A DNA stretch of 64,000 nt from contig JADKBC010000003.1 in assembly GCA_016715205.1 (NCBI GenBank), positions 124,001 through 188,000 of the forward strand, in the 5' to 3' direction. This stretch comes from Holophaga sp. (GTDB lineage Bacteria > Acidobacteriota > Holophagae > Holophagales > Holophagaceae). Shown here one piece after another: positions 17,040 through 24,826 of this stretch (positions are counted from its first letter, which is position 1; the number at the start of each line of letters is the position of its first letter). The notes below the pieces were generated by a model. It saw only the letters and a list, made by a program, of their open reading frames with translations. It had not been told where the DNA came from and made no database searches. Both the position numbers and the translations under genes were made by a program.

Positions 17040-18974
17040 TTATTTGGCTTGGAGGTGCTTGGTGAAGAAACCTTCCATGGCGCCGTAGAAGTCATAGCGG
17101 TTTTCTTCGTTGTGGAAACCATGGCCTTCGTTGTCCTTGACCATGTATTGAACTTCGATGCCACGCTTCTTCAGCGCCTCGACCATCTGATCGGATTCGT
17201 TCTTGTTCACCCGGGGGTCATTGGCGCCCTGGGCCACGAAGAGTGGGGTCTTGATCTTGTCCACATGGAACACAGGAGAACTGGAGGTCAGGAGGTCCTT
17301 GTCCTTTTCTGGGTCTCCCACCATTTCGTACATCATTTTCAAGAAGGGCGCCCAGTACGGAGGAATGGTCTTCATGAAGGTGAAGAGATTCGCCACACCC
17401 ACGTAATCCACGGCCGCCGCATAGAGGTCAGGCGTGTAGGTGACACCCGCCAAAGTCGCATAGCCACCGTAGCTGCCGCCGTAGATGCCCACCCGCTTGG
17501 GGTCGGCGATGCCTTCCTTGATCAACCACTGGACGCCATCGGTAATGTCGTCCTGCATGGTCTTGCCCCATTGCTTGAAACTCTTCTCCCAGAAGGCGCG
17601 GCCATAGCCCGTGGAGCCGCGGAAGTTCATCTGGAAGACGGCAAAGCCGCGGTTGGCCAAGAACTGGATCTCGGGGTTGAAGCCCCAGGAATCCCGCGCC
17701 CAAGGGCCGCCGTGGGGATTGACGATGACCGGCAGGTTCTTCGCGACCTTACCCTTGGGAAGCGTAAGGTAGCCGTTGATCTTCAGGCCATCACGGCTGG
17801 TGTAGGAGACCGGCTTCATGGTGGCCATGTCATCAGCCTGAACGTGGGCATTGATCTCGCCCAGCTTGGCCAGTTTGTCGGTTTTGGCATGATAGACGTA
17901 GCGTGCGCCGGGCGTTCGGTCGCTGTAGGCCGCCACAATGAAAGTATCCTCGGCCAGGTTCGAGTTCTGGATGGCCACGTCGAAACCAGGCAGGTGCTTT
18001 TCAAGCTTCGTGTGGAGGGCGTGGGTGGCCTTGTCGAAGTAGTGGCGCTGGTTCTTCCAGGTTTCAAAACTGACGGTGGTGAGCACCTTCCGTTTCCGGG
18101 AATACTCGGCGCCGCTCAGGTCGACCTCGGCATTCTCGAAGAGTGGCTTCGACTCCTTGCCTGTGGTCGGATCCAGGATCACGAGCGCGGTCTTGTCCCG
18201 ATCACGGTTAGACATTGCGTACAGATTCTGGTTGTCGAAGGTGAAGAACATCGGCCCGACGGTGGTGCGAAAATCCGTAGTGAGGACCGTCTTGAAGGCG
18301 TCCTTTTCCGTAGCGCGATAAAGCAGGCTGCTGTTCACGCCATCGGTGGTAGTGGCCACACGCACAGCGCCCTTGTGATCGGTAACCCAACCCGTGATGT
18401 TGCCGGGGTTCTCGGCCACCAAGGTTGAAACGCCCGTGGCTACGTTGATCTTGTAGACATCGAAGACCTGGGGATTGCGCTGGTTGTACTGCACAAGGAT
18501 GTGCTGCGGGTCATCCCGCAGGTCATCCACGATGCCCGCCTGAATCTTCGGGATGGGCGTGAGGTCTTTCACCTCGCCGGTCTTCACATCCACCGAAACC
18601 ACATGGAAGTTTTCATCACCTCCGAAGTCCTTGACGTACAGGATGTGGCCATCCCCCTTCCAGAAATAGCCTGCGATATCCCGGGTGGTTTCGCCGGTCA
18701 AACGCTTGGCCTTTGCGAAATCAGGCGCACTGCCATCGGCGGGCAACCCCACGATATGGATGTTCTTCCGCCTCTCGAAGGGCGCCATGAAGCTGATTGT
18801 TTTGGCATCCGGCGAGATCTGGTACCCCGAACGTTCAGGGTTACCAAAAAAGTCCTTGATCTCGTAGCGTTTAGACGTGGTCATCGGCTGGCCCGCCGAA
18901 ATGGGCACCGAAACGGCCAGGGTAAGCAACCACCCACTGCAGATGGCATTGCGAAGCAAAAGAGAGGTCTGCAT
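17040..18974 (-). CDS. S9-family prolyl oligopeptidase / acyl-peptidase, secreted
   Basis: A 644-residue serine peptidase with a signal peptide (residues 1-27). The N-terminal seven-bladed propeller covers about 30-385, and the C-terminal alpha/beta-hydrolase about 390-644. Catalytic motifs are visible: GIYGGSYGGYATLAG (nucleophile Ser), AQGANDPRVN (Asp) and NEGHGFHNEENR (His). Preceding these are HGGPWARDSWGF and FRGSTGYG, typical of the S9C/dipeptidyl-peptidase branch that removes residues from short peptides. The start is ATG 18974, with AAAGGA 7 nt upstream. The gene stands alone, between its own terminator and an AT-rich upstream region with a candidate promoter. Confidence 0.88.
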   Translation of the reverse strand: MQTSLLLRNAICSGWLLTLAVSVPISAGQPMTTSKRYEIKDFFGNPERSGYQISPDAKTISFMAPFERRKNIHIVGLPADGSAPDFAKAKRLTGETTRDIAGYFWKGDGHILYVKDFGGDENFHVVSVDVKTGEVKDLTPIPKIQAGIVDDLRDDPQHILVQYNQRNPQVFDVYKINVATGVSTLVAENPGNITGWVTDHKGAVRVATTTDGVNSSLLYRATEKDAFKTVLTTDFRTTVGPMFFTFDNQNLYAMSNRDRDKTALVILDPTTGKESKPLFENAEVDLSGAEYSRKRKVLTTVSFETWKNQRHYFDKATHALHTKLEKHLPGFDVAIQNSNLAEDTFIVAAYSDRTPGARYVYHAKTDKLAKLGEINAHVQADDMATMKPVSYTSRDGLKINGYLTLPKGKVAKNLPVIVNPHGGPWARDSWGFNPEIQFLANRGFAVFQMNFRGSTGYGRAFWEKSFKQWGKTMQDDITDGVQWLIKEGIADPKRVGIYGGSYGGYATLAGVTYTPDLYAAAVDYVGVANLFTFMKTIPPYWAPFLKMMYEMVGDPEKDKDLLTSSSPVFHVDKIKTPLFVAQGANDPRVNKNESDQMVEALKKRGIEVQYMVKDNEGHGFHNEENRYDFYGAMEGFFTKHLQAK

Positions 18975-19033
18975 GAAAGTCCTTTCGTATTTGAGTTGGA
19001 TTGATTGAAATGGTAGGGAATGGTTGGATTTGA

Positions 19034-19064
19034 ATTGTATTTTTTGTGTAAATTTTTGAACCAA
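19034..19064 (-). promoter_or_regulatory. Candidate promoter for the S9 peptidase gene
   Basis: In an unusually AT-rich patch, the minus strand reads TTGGTT (-35) then TACAAT (-10) with a 19-bp spacer, about 60 nt upstream of the peptidase ATG. The spacer is longer than ideal, so this is only a suggestion. Confidence 0.3.
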
Positions 19065-19162
19065 CATTTATATTTTCATTTGCTCAAATAGGCCCCAAAG
19101 AGCTCGCCGGATTGGAGAGCCACCTTTGAAACCTGATGAACGAACGACGTTCCTTGGCTAAT

Positions 19163-19831
19163 TCACGCGCCATCCAGGTTTTCGTTTAGATCATCGTCTT
19201 CCAGCCCTTCAAACATGCTGCCTTCGGGCAGGGCCGGCTCCAATTGAGCCAGGGCCTGGGCCTCCAGGTTCCCTTCGCCGAAATCCGCCAGTCGGGGCAA
19301 ATCCTGCAGATTGCGAAGCCCAAAGTGGAGCAAGAATTTCTGGGTGGTGATGTAGGTCATGGGTCGGCCCACCACGCGCTTGCGCCCGGCGGGGAGAATC
19401 ATTTCCCGTTCAAGCAGGCTCTTTACCTGGTTCGAAGCGCTGGTGACGCCGCGTAATTCATTGATCTCAGGTACGGTCACCGGCTGGCGGTAGGCGATGA
19501 TGGCCAAGGTTTCAATCTGGGCTGGCGTGAGCCGACCGCTGCGCAGGGTGGTCACCAGCTTGGACACCAGGTTGGTGTACTGCGGGGCCGTGGCCATGCG
19601 CCACCCGCCCGCCACTTCGATGAGGTGGATGCCCCGGGGCGCCACCAGGCGCTCTTGCAACTTTTCGATGGCCTGACGTAAAGGCCCTTCGTGAATGCCC
19701 GTCAATTCGACCAATCGCCCCATGTCGAGCACTTCACCGGTTGCGACAAACAGTGCTTCCAGGGCCCCGGGCAAGTCGCCACCTTCTTCCCAGAAGGGCG
19801 CTTCGCAAAAGATTTCGGTTTCATCGGTCAT
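19163..19831 (-). CDS. scpB: Segregation and condensation protein B
   Basis: A 222-residue ScpB, the kleisin-partner subunit of the SMC-ScpA condensin complex that compacts and segregates chromosomes. Two winged-helix domains are visible: LPGALEALFVATGEVLDMGRL at the N-terminus, then LTPAQIETLAIIAYRQPVTVPEINELRG (about residues 98-125) with VGRPMTYITTQKFLLHFGL (about 155-175), the strongest family signature. The acidic C-terminal tail is variable in the family. ScpA and SMC are not in the window; scpA commonly neighbours scpB. The start is ATG 19831, with a weak Shine-Dalgarno. Confidence 0.93.
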   Translation of the reverse strand: MTDETEIFCEAPFWEEGGDLPGALEALFVATGEVLDMGRLVELTGIHEGPLRQAIEKLQERLVAPRGIHLIEVAGGWRMATAPQYTNLVSKLVTTLRSGRLTPAQIETLAIIAYRQPVTVPEINELRGVTSASNQVKSLLEREMILPAGRKRVVGRPMTYITTQKFLLHFGLRNLQDLPRLADFGEGNLEAQALAQLEPALPEGSMFEGLEDDDLNENLDGA

Positions 19832-19927
19832 GGGTCATGAACCTGCGAAGAAAAGTCAGAAAGAACACGCCTGAGCTGAACCAGCATAGCCTTTCCCCGG
19901 GGGAATCCGGCATCCGCCACGGCCTCA

Positions 19928-22078
19928 CTATTTCCGGGCCAGGCGCTCCAGGATGCGGCCCAGTTCGGCGATGCGATAGGGCTTGGAAAGCATTCCTGCC
20001 GCACCTGCGGAAAGCATTTCCTGCACTTCCTCGTTTTCACCAAAGCCCGTGCAGATGATCACCGGCACCTCGGGATCGAGGCGATGCATCTCGCGGAAGG
20101 CCTCCCGGCCACCCATGGTCGGCATTTTTAGATCCAGCAGCACAGCTCTGAGTTCGGTATGCAGTTCGGCAAATGCCTGTACCCCGGCCAGGCCATTTTC
20201 TGCGCTGGACACGGCAAAACCCAGGGATTCCAAAGCCGAACCGGCCAGTTCCCGCAGCAGGGTTTCGTCTTCCACCACCAGAATTCTGCCCACACCCTGG
20301 GCCGGGCTGGCTTCCCTTATTCGGCTCGCCAGGTCCAGTTTTCCCGTGGGCAACAGCACCCGGAAGGCACTGCCCCGCCCGCGCAGACTGGTGACTTCGA
20401 TGCAGCCACCGTGGCCATGGACAATGCCGTACACCGTGGACAAACCGAGACCCGTTCCAGAACTGCCACCCGTGGTTTTTGTGGTGTAGAAGGGTTCAAA
20501 GATGCGTTGGCGAACCTCGTCGGTCATGCCCATGCCGGTATCGGCAACCTTCAATTCGACGTAAGAACCCGGGGACAGTTGCAGATTCTGCGCCGCGGGC
20601 TCCGCCAGTTCACAGCTTCGGGTGGAAATGCGCAAACAGCCTTGCTCTGGCATGGCTTCCACGGCGTTGATGCAGAGATTGACGATCACCTGATGCAGCT
20701 GGGAGGGGTCCCCATCTACGCGAAGGGTGGGGTCGAGGTTCAATTCCACCTGCACGTGGGGCGGCACGCTGGGCCGGAGCATGGCCAGGCAATCCTGAAT
20801 GGCCGCGTTGAGATCCACGGACTCGGTCAGGTTTTTCCCCCGGCGCCCAAAGGCCAGGAGCTTGCGGGTCAGTTCGCCGGAACGGGCAGCAGCCCCCAGC
20901 ACGGCTTTCAAATAACCCTGGCGTTTGGGATCATGTTCGTCGGCCAGCAGCAGGTCGGCATAGCCCATGATGCCGCCCAGCATGTTGTTGAAATCGTGAG
21001 CTACGCCACCCGCGAGGCTGCCAAGACTTTCCATTTTCTGGGCCTGATGCACCACGCTTTCCAATTGGCGTCGTTCTTCTTCGATGCGGAGCCTTTCGGT
21101 AAGGCTTTCCTGGAGAGCGGCCTCGGCCGTGCGTCGTTCGCTGATGTCATGGATCGTCGCGAGCACACAGGCCTTCCCGCCGAACTGAAGCGGCGTATGG
21201 GCCAGCTCTCCCCAGAACCCGCTGCCATCCTTGCGCACCAATTGCGCCTGGAAACCCTGGAAGGAGTCGCTGCGAGCCATTTCCTGCCGGAGACGGGGCC
21301 CATCCGCAGGATCCTGCCACAGCCCCAGCTCCGTGAAATCCTGGCCCAGAGCCTCCACCCGGGAAAATCCGCAGAGACGTTCAAAGCCCTCGCTGGCCTC
21401 CAGGATTCGCCCGGTGCCCCGTTCTTGAATAACCAATCCACCCGGGCTGCCCTGAAAGATGCGTTCGAACTTCTCTTCGCTGGCCCGGAGCGAGCCCAGG
21501 GACTCCTGCAGCCGCCGACGCTCCCGGTAAAAACCCTTGAGCACCACCCACAGCATCAGCACACAGGTCAGGATGCTAAGGATATAACCGGTGATGAGAT
21601 CCAACAGACGGTCCAGCGGGTTGTGGAAGGGGTGAGCGAGGTCCGGCCAAGCCCACTCGGCCAGATGCAACCCGATGACATTGGCCACCACGATCCCCAC
21701 CATCAGCCAACGAAGCACACCCCGGAAAAACACCACCATGAACAGCACGGCGGAGAAATAGTAGAAACCGATGCTGCCCTGGGAACCGCCATTGGCAAAC
21801 CAGATGAGATCCAGGCAAATCATCAGCGCGAAGAAAACCGTTTTGGGCAGGTAGTGGCCCCGTCGCGCGGCCGAAAAACACGCCAAACAAAGTAGCCCAA
21901 GGGCAGAAACCGCTTGGTTTACCAGCGGGTCAAGGTTCTGGAGCAGGTTGACCGGCACCACCACAAACAGGGCCAGCACCCCGCCCAGAAAGCAGAGTCC
22001 CTGAAAGAATTGCTGCTCCAGGGGTAGTTCCTCGGAGGGGAGAATCCAGGCCTTTACGGTTTCCCAGCGGTTCGCCAC
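19928..22078 (-). CDS. Membrane hybrid histidine kinase (PAS-HisKA-HATPase-receiver)
   Basis: A 716-residue inner-membrane sensor. Five or six hydrophobic helices lie in residues about 20-190. A PAS domain (about 215-330) ends in ATIHDISERRTAE, and a dimerisation domain has phospho-His in LAGGVAHDFNNMLGG (about 361). The ATPase domain has the N-box NLCINAVEAM, DTGMGM and SGTGLGLSTVYG. A C-terminal receiver has its phospho-Asp in AVLLDLKMP (about 647). I choose the GTG at 22078, with AGGGG about 8 nt upstream. No separate response regulator is adjacent, so output probably passes to a distant partner. The membrane domain has no recognised ligand motif. Confidence 0.83.
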   Translation of the reverse strand: MANRWETVKAWILPSEELPLEQQFFQGLCFLGGVLALFVVVPVNLLQNLDPLVNQAVSALGLLCLACFSAARRGHYLPKTVFFALMICLDLIWFANGGSQGSIGFYYFSAVLFMVVFFRGVLRWLMVGIVVANVIGLHLAEWAWPDLAHPFHNPLDRLLDLITGYILSILTCVLMLWVVLKGFYRERRRLQESLGSLRASEEKFERIFQGSPGGLVIQERGTGRILEASEGFERLCGFSRVEALGQDFTELGLWQDPADGPRLRQEMARSDSFQGFQAQLVRKDGSGFWGELAHTPLQFGGKACVLATIHDISERRTAEAALQESLTERLRIEEERRQLESVVHQAQKMESLGSLAGGVAHDFNNMLGGIMGYADLLLADEHDPKRQGYLKAVLGAAARSGELTRKLLAFGRRGKNLTESVDLNAAIQDCLAMLRPSVPPHVQVELNLDPTLRVDGDPSQLHQVIVNLCINAVEAMPEQGCLRISTRSCELAEPAAQNLQLSPGSYVELKVADTGMGMTDEVRQRIFEPFYTTKTTGGSSGTGLGLSTVYGIVHGHGGCIEVTSLRGRGSAFRVLLPTGKLDLASRIREASPAQGVGRILVVEDETLLRELAGSALESLGFAVSSAENGLAGVQAFAELHTELRAVLLDLKMPTMGGREAFREMHRLDPEVPVIICTGFGENEEVQEMLSAGAAGMLSKPYRIAELGRILERLARK

Positions 22079-22146
22079 GCTTTCATCCCCTGATCTTTGG
22101 AATTGGGGCTGAGAATAGCAGTGGCGGCCAGCGAAACAAACAATTC

Positions 22147-23103
22147 CTAATGGTCCTCGCGGAAGGCTCCCAGGCGCTGTCCCACTTTCACGGAGCCTTC
22201 CGTCCGCAAGGGTGTCCAATCCTTGGCCCTTGGCCCGCCAATGAGCAGTACCACCGTGCTCCCAAACTGGAAGGTGCCCAGATCATCTCCCGGCTGGCAG
22301 GGCAGATGGGTCACGGCCAAGCCCCCGTCTTTCGGCAGGTTGCGGCCTTCGAGCCAGCGTTCATCAATGATCACGCCACCCACATGGGTTGCACCCACGC
22401 AGACCGCCGCCACCTCTAGACCTTCATCGGCGCCGTTGCCCTGGGCCAACCAAGCCGCCCTGCGGTTGCGCTCGTAAAGGCGGGGTACATGGCTGGTGCT
22501 GGCATCATTCACGGGCCAGAGTTCCCCTTCCACCCGCGCCACGGCCACGACCTGCCCTTCGAGGGGCACATGGATGCGGTGGTAATCCCGGGGGCTGAGG
22601 TACAAGGTCAGGTAATGGCCACCTTCAAAGCGCTCGGGTTGGGGCAGGTTTTTCAGTAACTCGGAAACGCGGTAGGGCAGTCCCTTGGCTTGGAGGATCG
22701 TGTCCTTTTCGATGGGACCTGAGGCAATGATGCGGGCATCCACAGGGCTATTCACGTAACCGGGTACGGTTCCTTCCTGGGGGCGTAATCCGGGCTTCAA
22801 GCGCCGGGTAAAGAAATCCTGCAGGCTGGTGTACTCCGCTAGGGATTTCTCGGCCTCACTCAAATCCACACCGTAGGTGCGGGCAAACCGTCCCAAAACG
22901 GAACCTCGCAAGCCTTGGGGGATTTCACGGCCTGCGGTCCAGCCCACAAACGTGGAGCCCAGCTTCTTGGGGTAGAAGCGCAGCAGGTAGAGGGAGAGGG
23001 GCCAGCCGGACATAGTGCCCCAAAGTAGCACGGTCGCCAGCCCGGCACCCAGCAGGAGCAGGGATCTGGCCCGGCGGGTGGCGAAAAGGGTGCGCACCCT
23101 CAC
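22147..23103 (-). CDS. psd: Phosphatidylserine decarboxylase proenzyme
   Basis: About 318 residues. It makes phosphatidylethanolamine from phosphatidylserine at the inner membrane. Visible signatures are YTSLQDFFTRRLKPGLRP, NSPVDARI, YLTLYLSPRDYHRIHVP (catalytic Asp/His region), WPVNDAS and GTFQFGSTVVLL. Its GST site is where the proenzyme cleaves itself to make the pyruvoyl group. An N-terminal hydrophobic stretch (residues 10-30) fits membrane attachment. The start is uncertain: GTG 23103 gives the usual family length, and an ATG at 23175 with an abutting GGGG is another option. The gene is divergent from the hdr-flx operon. Confidence 0.88.
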   Translation of the reverse strand: MRVRTLFATRRARSLLLLGAGLATVLLWGTMSGWPLSLYLLRFYPKKLGSTFVGWTAGREIPQGLRGSVLGRFARTYGVDLSEAEKSLAEYTSLQDFFTRRLKPGLRPQEGTVPGYVNSPVDARIIASGPIEKDTILQAKGLPYRVSELLKNLPQPERFEGGHYLTLYLSPRDYHRIHVPLEGQVVAVARVEGELWPVNDASTSHVPRLYERNRRAAWLAQGNGADEGLEVAAVCVGATHVGGVIIDERWLEGRNLPKDGGLAVTHLPCQPGDDLGTFQFGSTVVLLIGGPRAKDWTPLRTEGSVKVGQRLGAFREDH

Positions 23104-23240
23104 CGGGTGACAAAAAGCACAAAGAGAACTGGGTGAGCCACACAAACCTCCAGCACCAGAGTAAGGTGAGCGCATCCCCTTCGACAGAATCTGTGCAAAT
23201 TCCCACAACGGGCTCCGTTATTGGGTTTGCCGCCTGCCTG

Positions 23241-23254
23241 TTGATGATTATCAC
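23241..23254. promoter_or_regulatory. Possible FNR/CRP-family operator upstream of the hdr-flx operon
   Basis: The sequence TTGATGATTATCAC matches the FNR consensus TTGAT-N4-ATCAA at nine of ten fixed positions. It sits 126 nt upstream of the hdrC start, in the 276-nt divergent region, which is a plausible place for anaerobic activation. No regulator gene is in the window. Confidence 0.35.
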
Positions 23255-23379
23255 AGCTGCATCGCCTTACATTTCCAACTGGTGCATCTGTCCACTTGCG
23301 GGTTTTCGCGAAGGGGCTGGCGTTCAACCTTGGTACGAACGCCGATGCCACCGGAAACCCACCGAATGGGGGAAGAACC

Positions 23380-23946
23380 ATGAGCAGCGGCAGCCACCAT
23401 CCAAACCTGGAAACCCTTGCGGGGCGCATCGAGGCTGGCACGGGCGTCAAACTGGCCCACTGCTACCAGTGCGGCAAGTGCGCCGCGGGATGCCCCGTGG
23501 GCGATGAAATGGATTTGCCTCCGTGCCAGGTATTCCGACTGCTCCAGTTAGGCTTTCCTGATCTAGACGAAAAAGTGTTGCGCAGCGAGGGCATCTGGCT
23601 GTGCCTGGCCTGTGAAACCTGTTCCAGCCGGTGCCCCCAGGAAGTGGAAATACCAAAGGTCATGGATTTCATTCGGGGCGAAGCCCTCAAGCGGGGCATT
23701 GCCCACCCCAAGTCCAAAGACATTCTTTCGTTCCACCGCGCCTTTCTGGATTCCATTGAATACACGGGCCGTCTCTACGAAGTGGGCCTCGTGGCCGATT
23801 ACAAGCTGCGCAGCCGTCACATGCTGAAGGACGTCATGCTGGCCCCGAAGATGTACATAAAAGGCAAGCTTGGCCTCTTCCCGCACTTGATCAAGAACCG
23901 CAGCGGCATGAAGACGCTGTTCAAACGCACCATGGGAAAGGGGTGA
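23380..23946 (+). CDS. hdrC: Heterodisulfide reductase subunit C-like protein
   Basis: A 188-residue electron-transfer subunit with two [4Fe-4S] motifs, CYQCGKCAAGCP (about residues 29-40) and CLACETCSSRCP (about 74-85), followed by a helical C-terminal region as in HdrC. In the Hdr complex it passes electrons from HdrA to the catalytic HdrB. The start is ATG 23380, after GGGGGAAG. It opens a seven-gene operon (hdrC-hdrB-hdrA-flxD-flxC-flxB-flxA) with gaps of about 4-14 nt between most genes. Confidence 0.9.
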   Translation: MSSGSHHPNLETLAGRIEAGTGVKLAHCYQCGKCAAGCPVGDEMDLPPCQVFRLLQLGFPDLDEKVLRSEGIWLCLACETCSSRCPQEVEIPKVMDFIRGEALKRGIAHPKSKDILSFHRAFLDSIEYTGRLYEVGLVADYKLRSRHMLKDVMLAPKMYIKGKLGLFPHLIKNRSGMKTLFKRTMGKG

Positions 23947-23950
23947 CGCA

Positions 23951-24817
23951 ATGAGGATCGGCTATTATCCCGGCTGTTCCCTGCTGGGTTCCTCCAGGGA
24001 ATTTGATGAATCCACCCGTGCCGTGCTCACCGCGTTAGGCGTGGAACTCACCGAAGTTTCGGACTGGAACTGCTGTGGCGCTTCCAGTGCCCACGTGCTG
24101 AACCACGAGCTCTCGCTGGCCCTACCTGCACGCATCCTGGCCCTGGCAGAACAAGCAGGAATCACAGAAATCCTGGCTCCCTGCGCCGCCTGTTCCAACC
24201 GGCTGCTCTCCGCCCAGCAGGAACTGGCTGCCCATCCCGAAAAGATTGCCGAAATCGAAGCTGCCATCGGCATGCCCTACAAGGGCACGGCCAAGATCGT
24301 GAACATCCTGGAAGTGCTGGGTCGGCTGAAGGATCAGATCGCTGCCAAAACCACGAAACCCTTCGCAAAGAAGGTCGCCAACTATTACGGTTGCCTGCTG
24401 GTGCGGCCGCCCCGCGTGGTCAACTTTGATCGCCCGGAAGATCCCCAGAGCATGGATCTCATGGTGAAGGCCGTAGGCGCAACGCCTGTGGAATGGCCCT
24501 TCAAGACCGAATGCTGCGGCGCGGCCTTCAGTGTCACCCGCACGGATATCGTGGCGAAGCTCAGTGGCAAGCTGGTGAAGGACGCCGTCAAACGTGGCGC
24601 CGACGTCATCGTGGTGGCCTGCCCCATGTGCCATTCGAACCTGGATCTGCGGCGCAGCGAGATCAACGAATACCTGGGCGAACAGCACGGCATTCCCGCC
24701 ATGTTCATCACGCAGGTGATCGGGCTGGCGCTGGGGCTCGATCCCGTCGCCCTGGGCATTCAGCGTCACATGGTGCCCGTGGAATTCAAGGAAACCGCCG
24801 CCGCGAGCGCCCAGTAG
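23951..24817 (+). CDS. hdrB: Heterodisulfide reductase subunit B-like catalytic protein
   Basis: A 288-residue protein with two complete CCG domains. The first has Cys at residue 9, the NCCGASS pair near 41-42 and APCAAC near 79-82. The second has YYGCLL, TECCGAAF and ACPMCH. In methanogen HdrB such cysteines bind two non-cubane [4Fe-4S] clusters that cleave a disulfide (CoM-S-S-CoB). In bacteria with Flx-Hdr the proposed substrate is a protein disulfide such as that of DsrC; the real substrate here is unknown. All ligand cysteines are present, so it should be active. The Shine-Dalgarno is GGGG, and the gap to hdrC is 4 nt. Confidence 0.9.
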   Translation: MRIGYYPGCSLLGSSREFDESTRAVLTALGVELTEVSDWNCCGASSAHVLNHELSLALPARILALAEQAGITEILAPCAACSNRLLSAQQELAAHPEKIAEIEAAIGMPYKGTAKIVNILEVLGRLKDQIAAKTTKPFAKKVANYYGCLLVRPPRVVNFDRPEDPQSMDLMVKAVGATPVEWPFKTECCGAAFSVTRTDIVAKLSGKLVKDAVKRGADVIVVACPMCHSNLDLRRSEINEYLGEQHGIPAMFITQVIGLALGLDPVALGIQRHMVPVEFKETAAASAQ

Positions 24818-24826
24818 GAGTCAACC

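Noticed and set aside
20159..21895. A 578-codon plus-strand ORF opposite the hybrid kinase
   Set aside because: Shadow of the kinase gene; no start signals and no domain.
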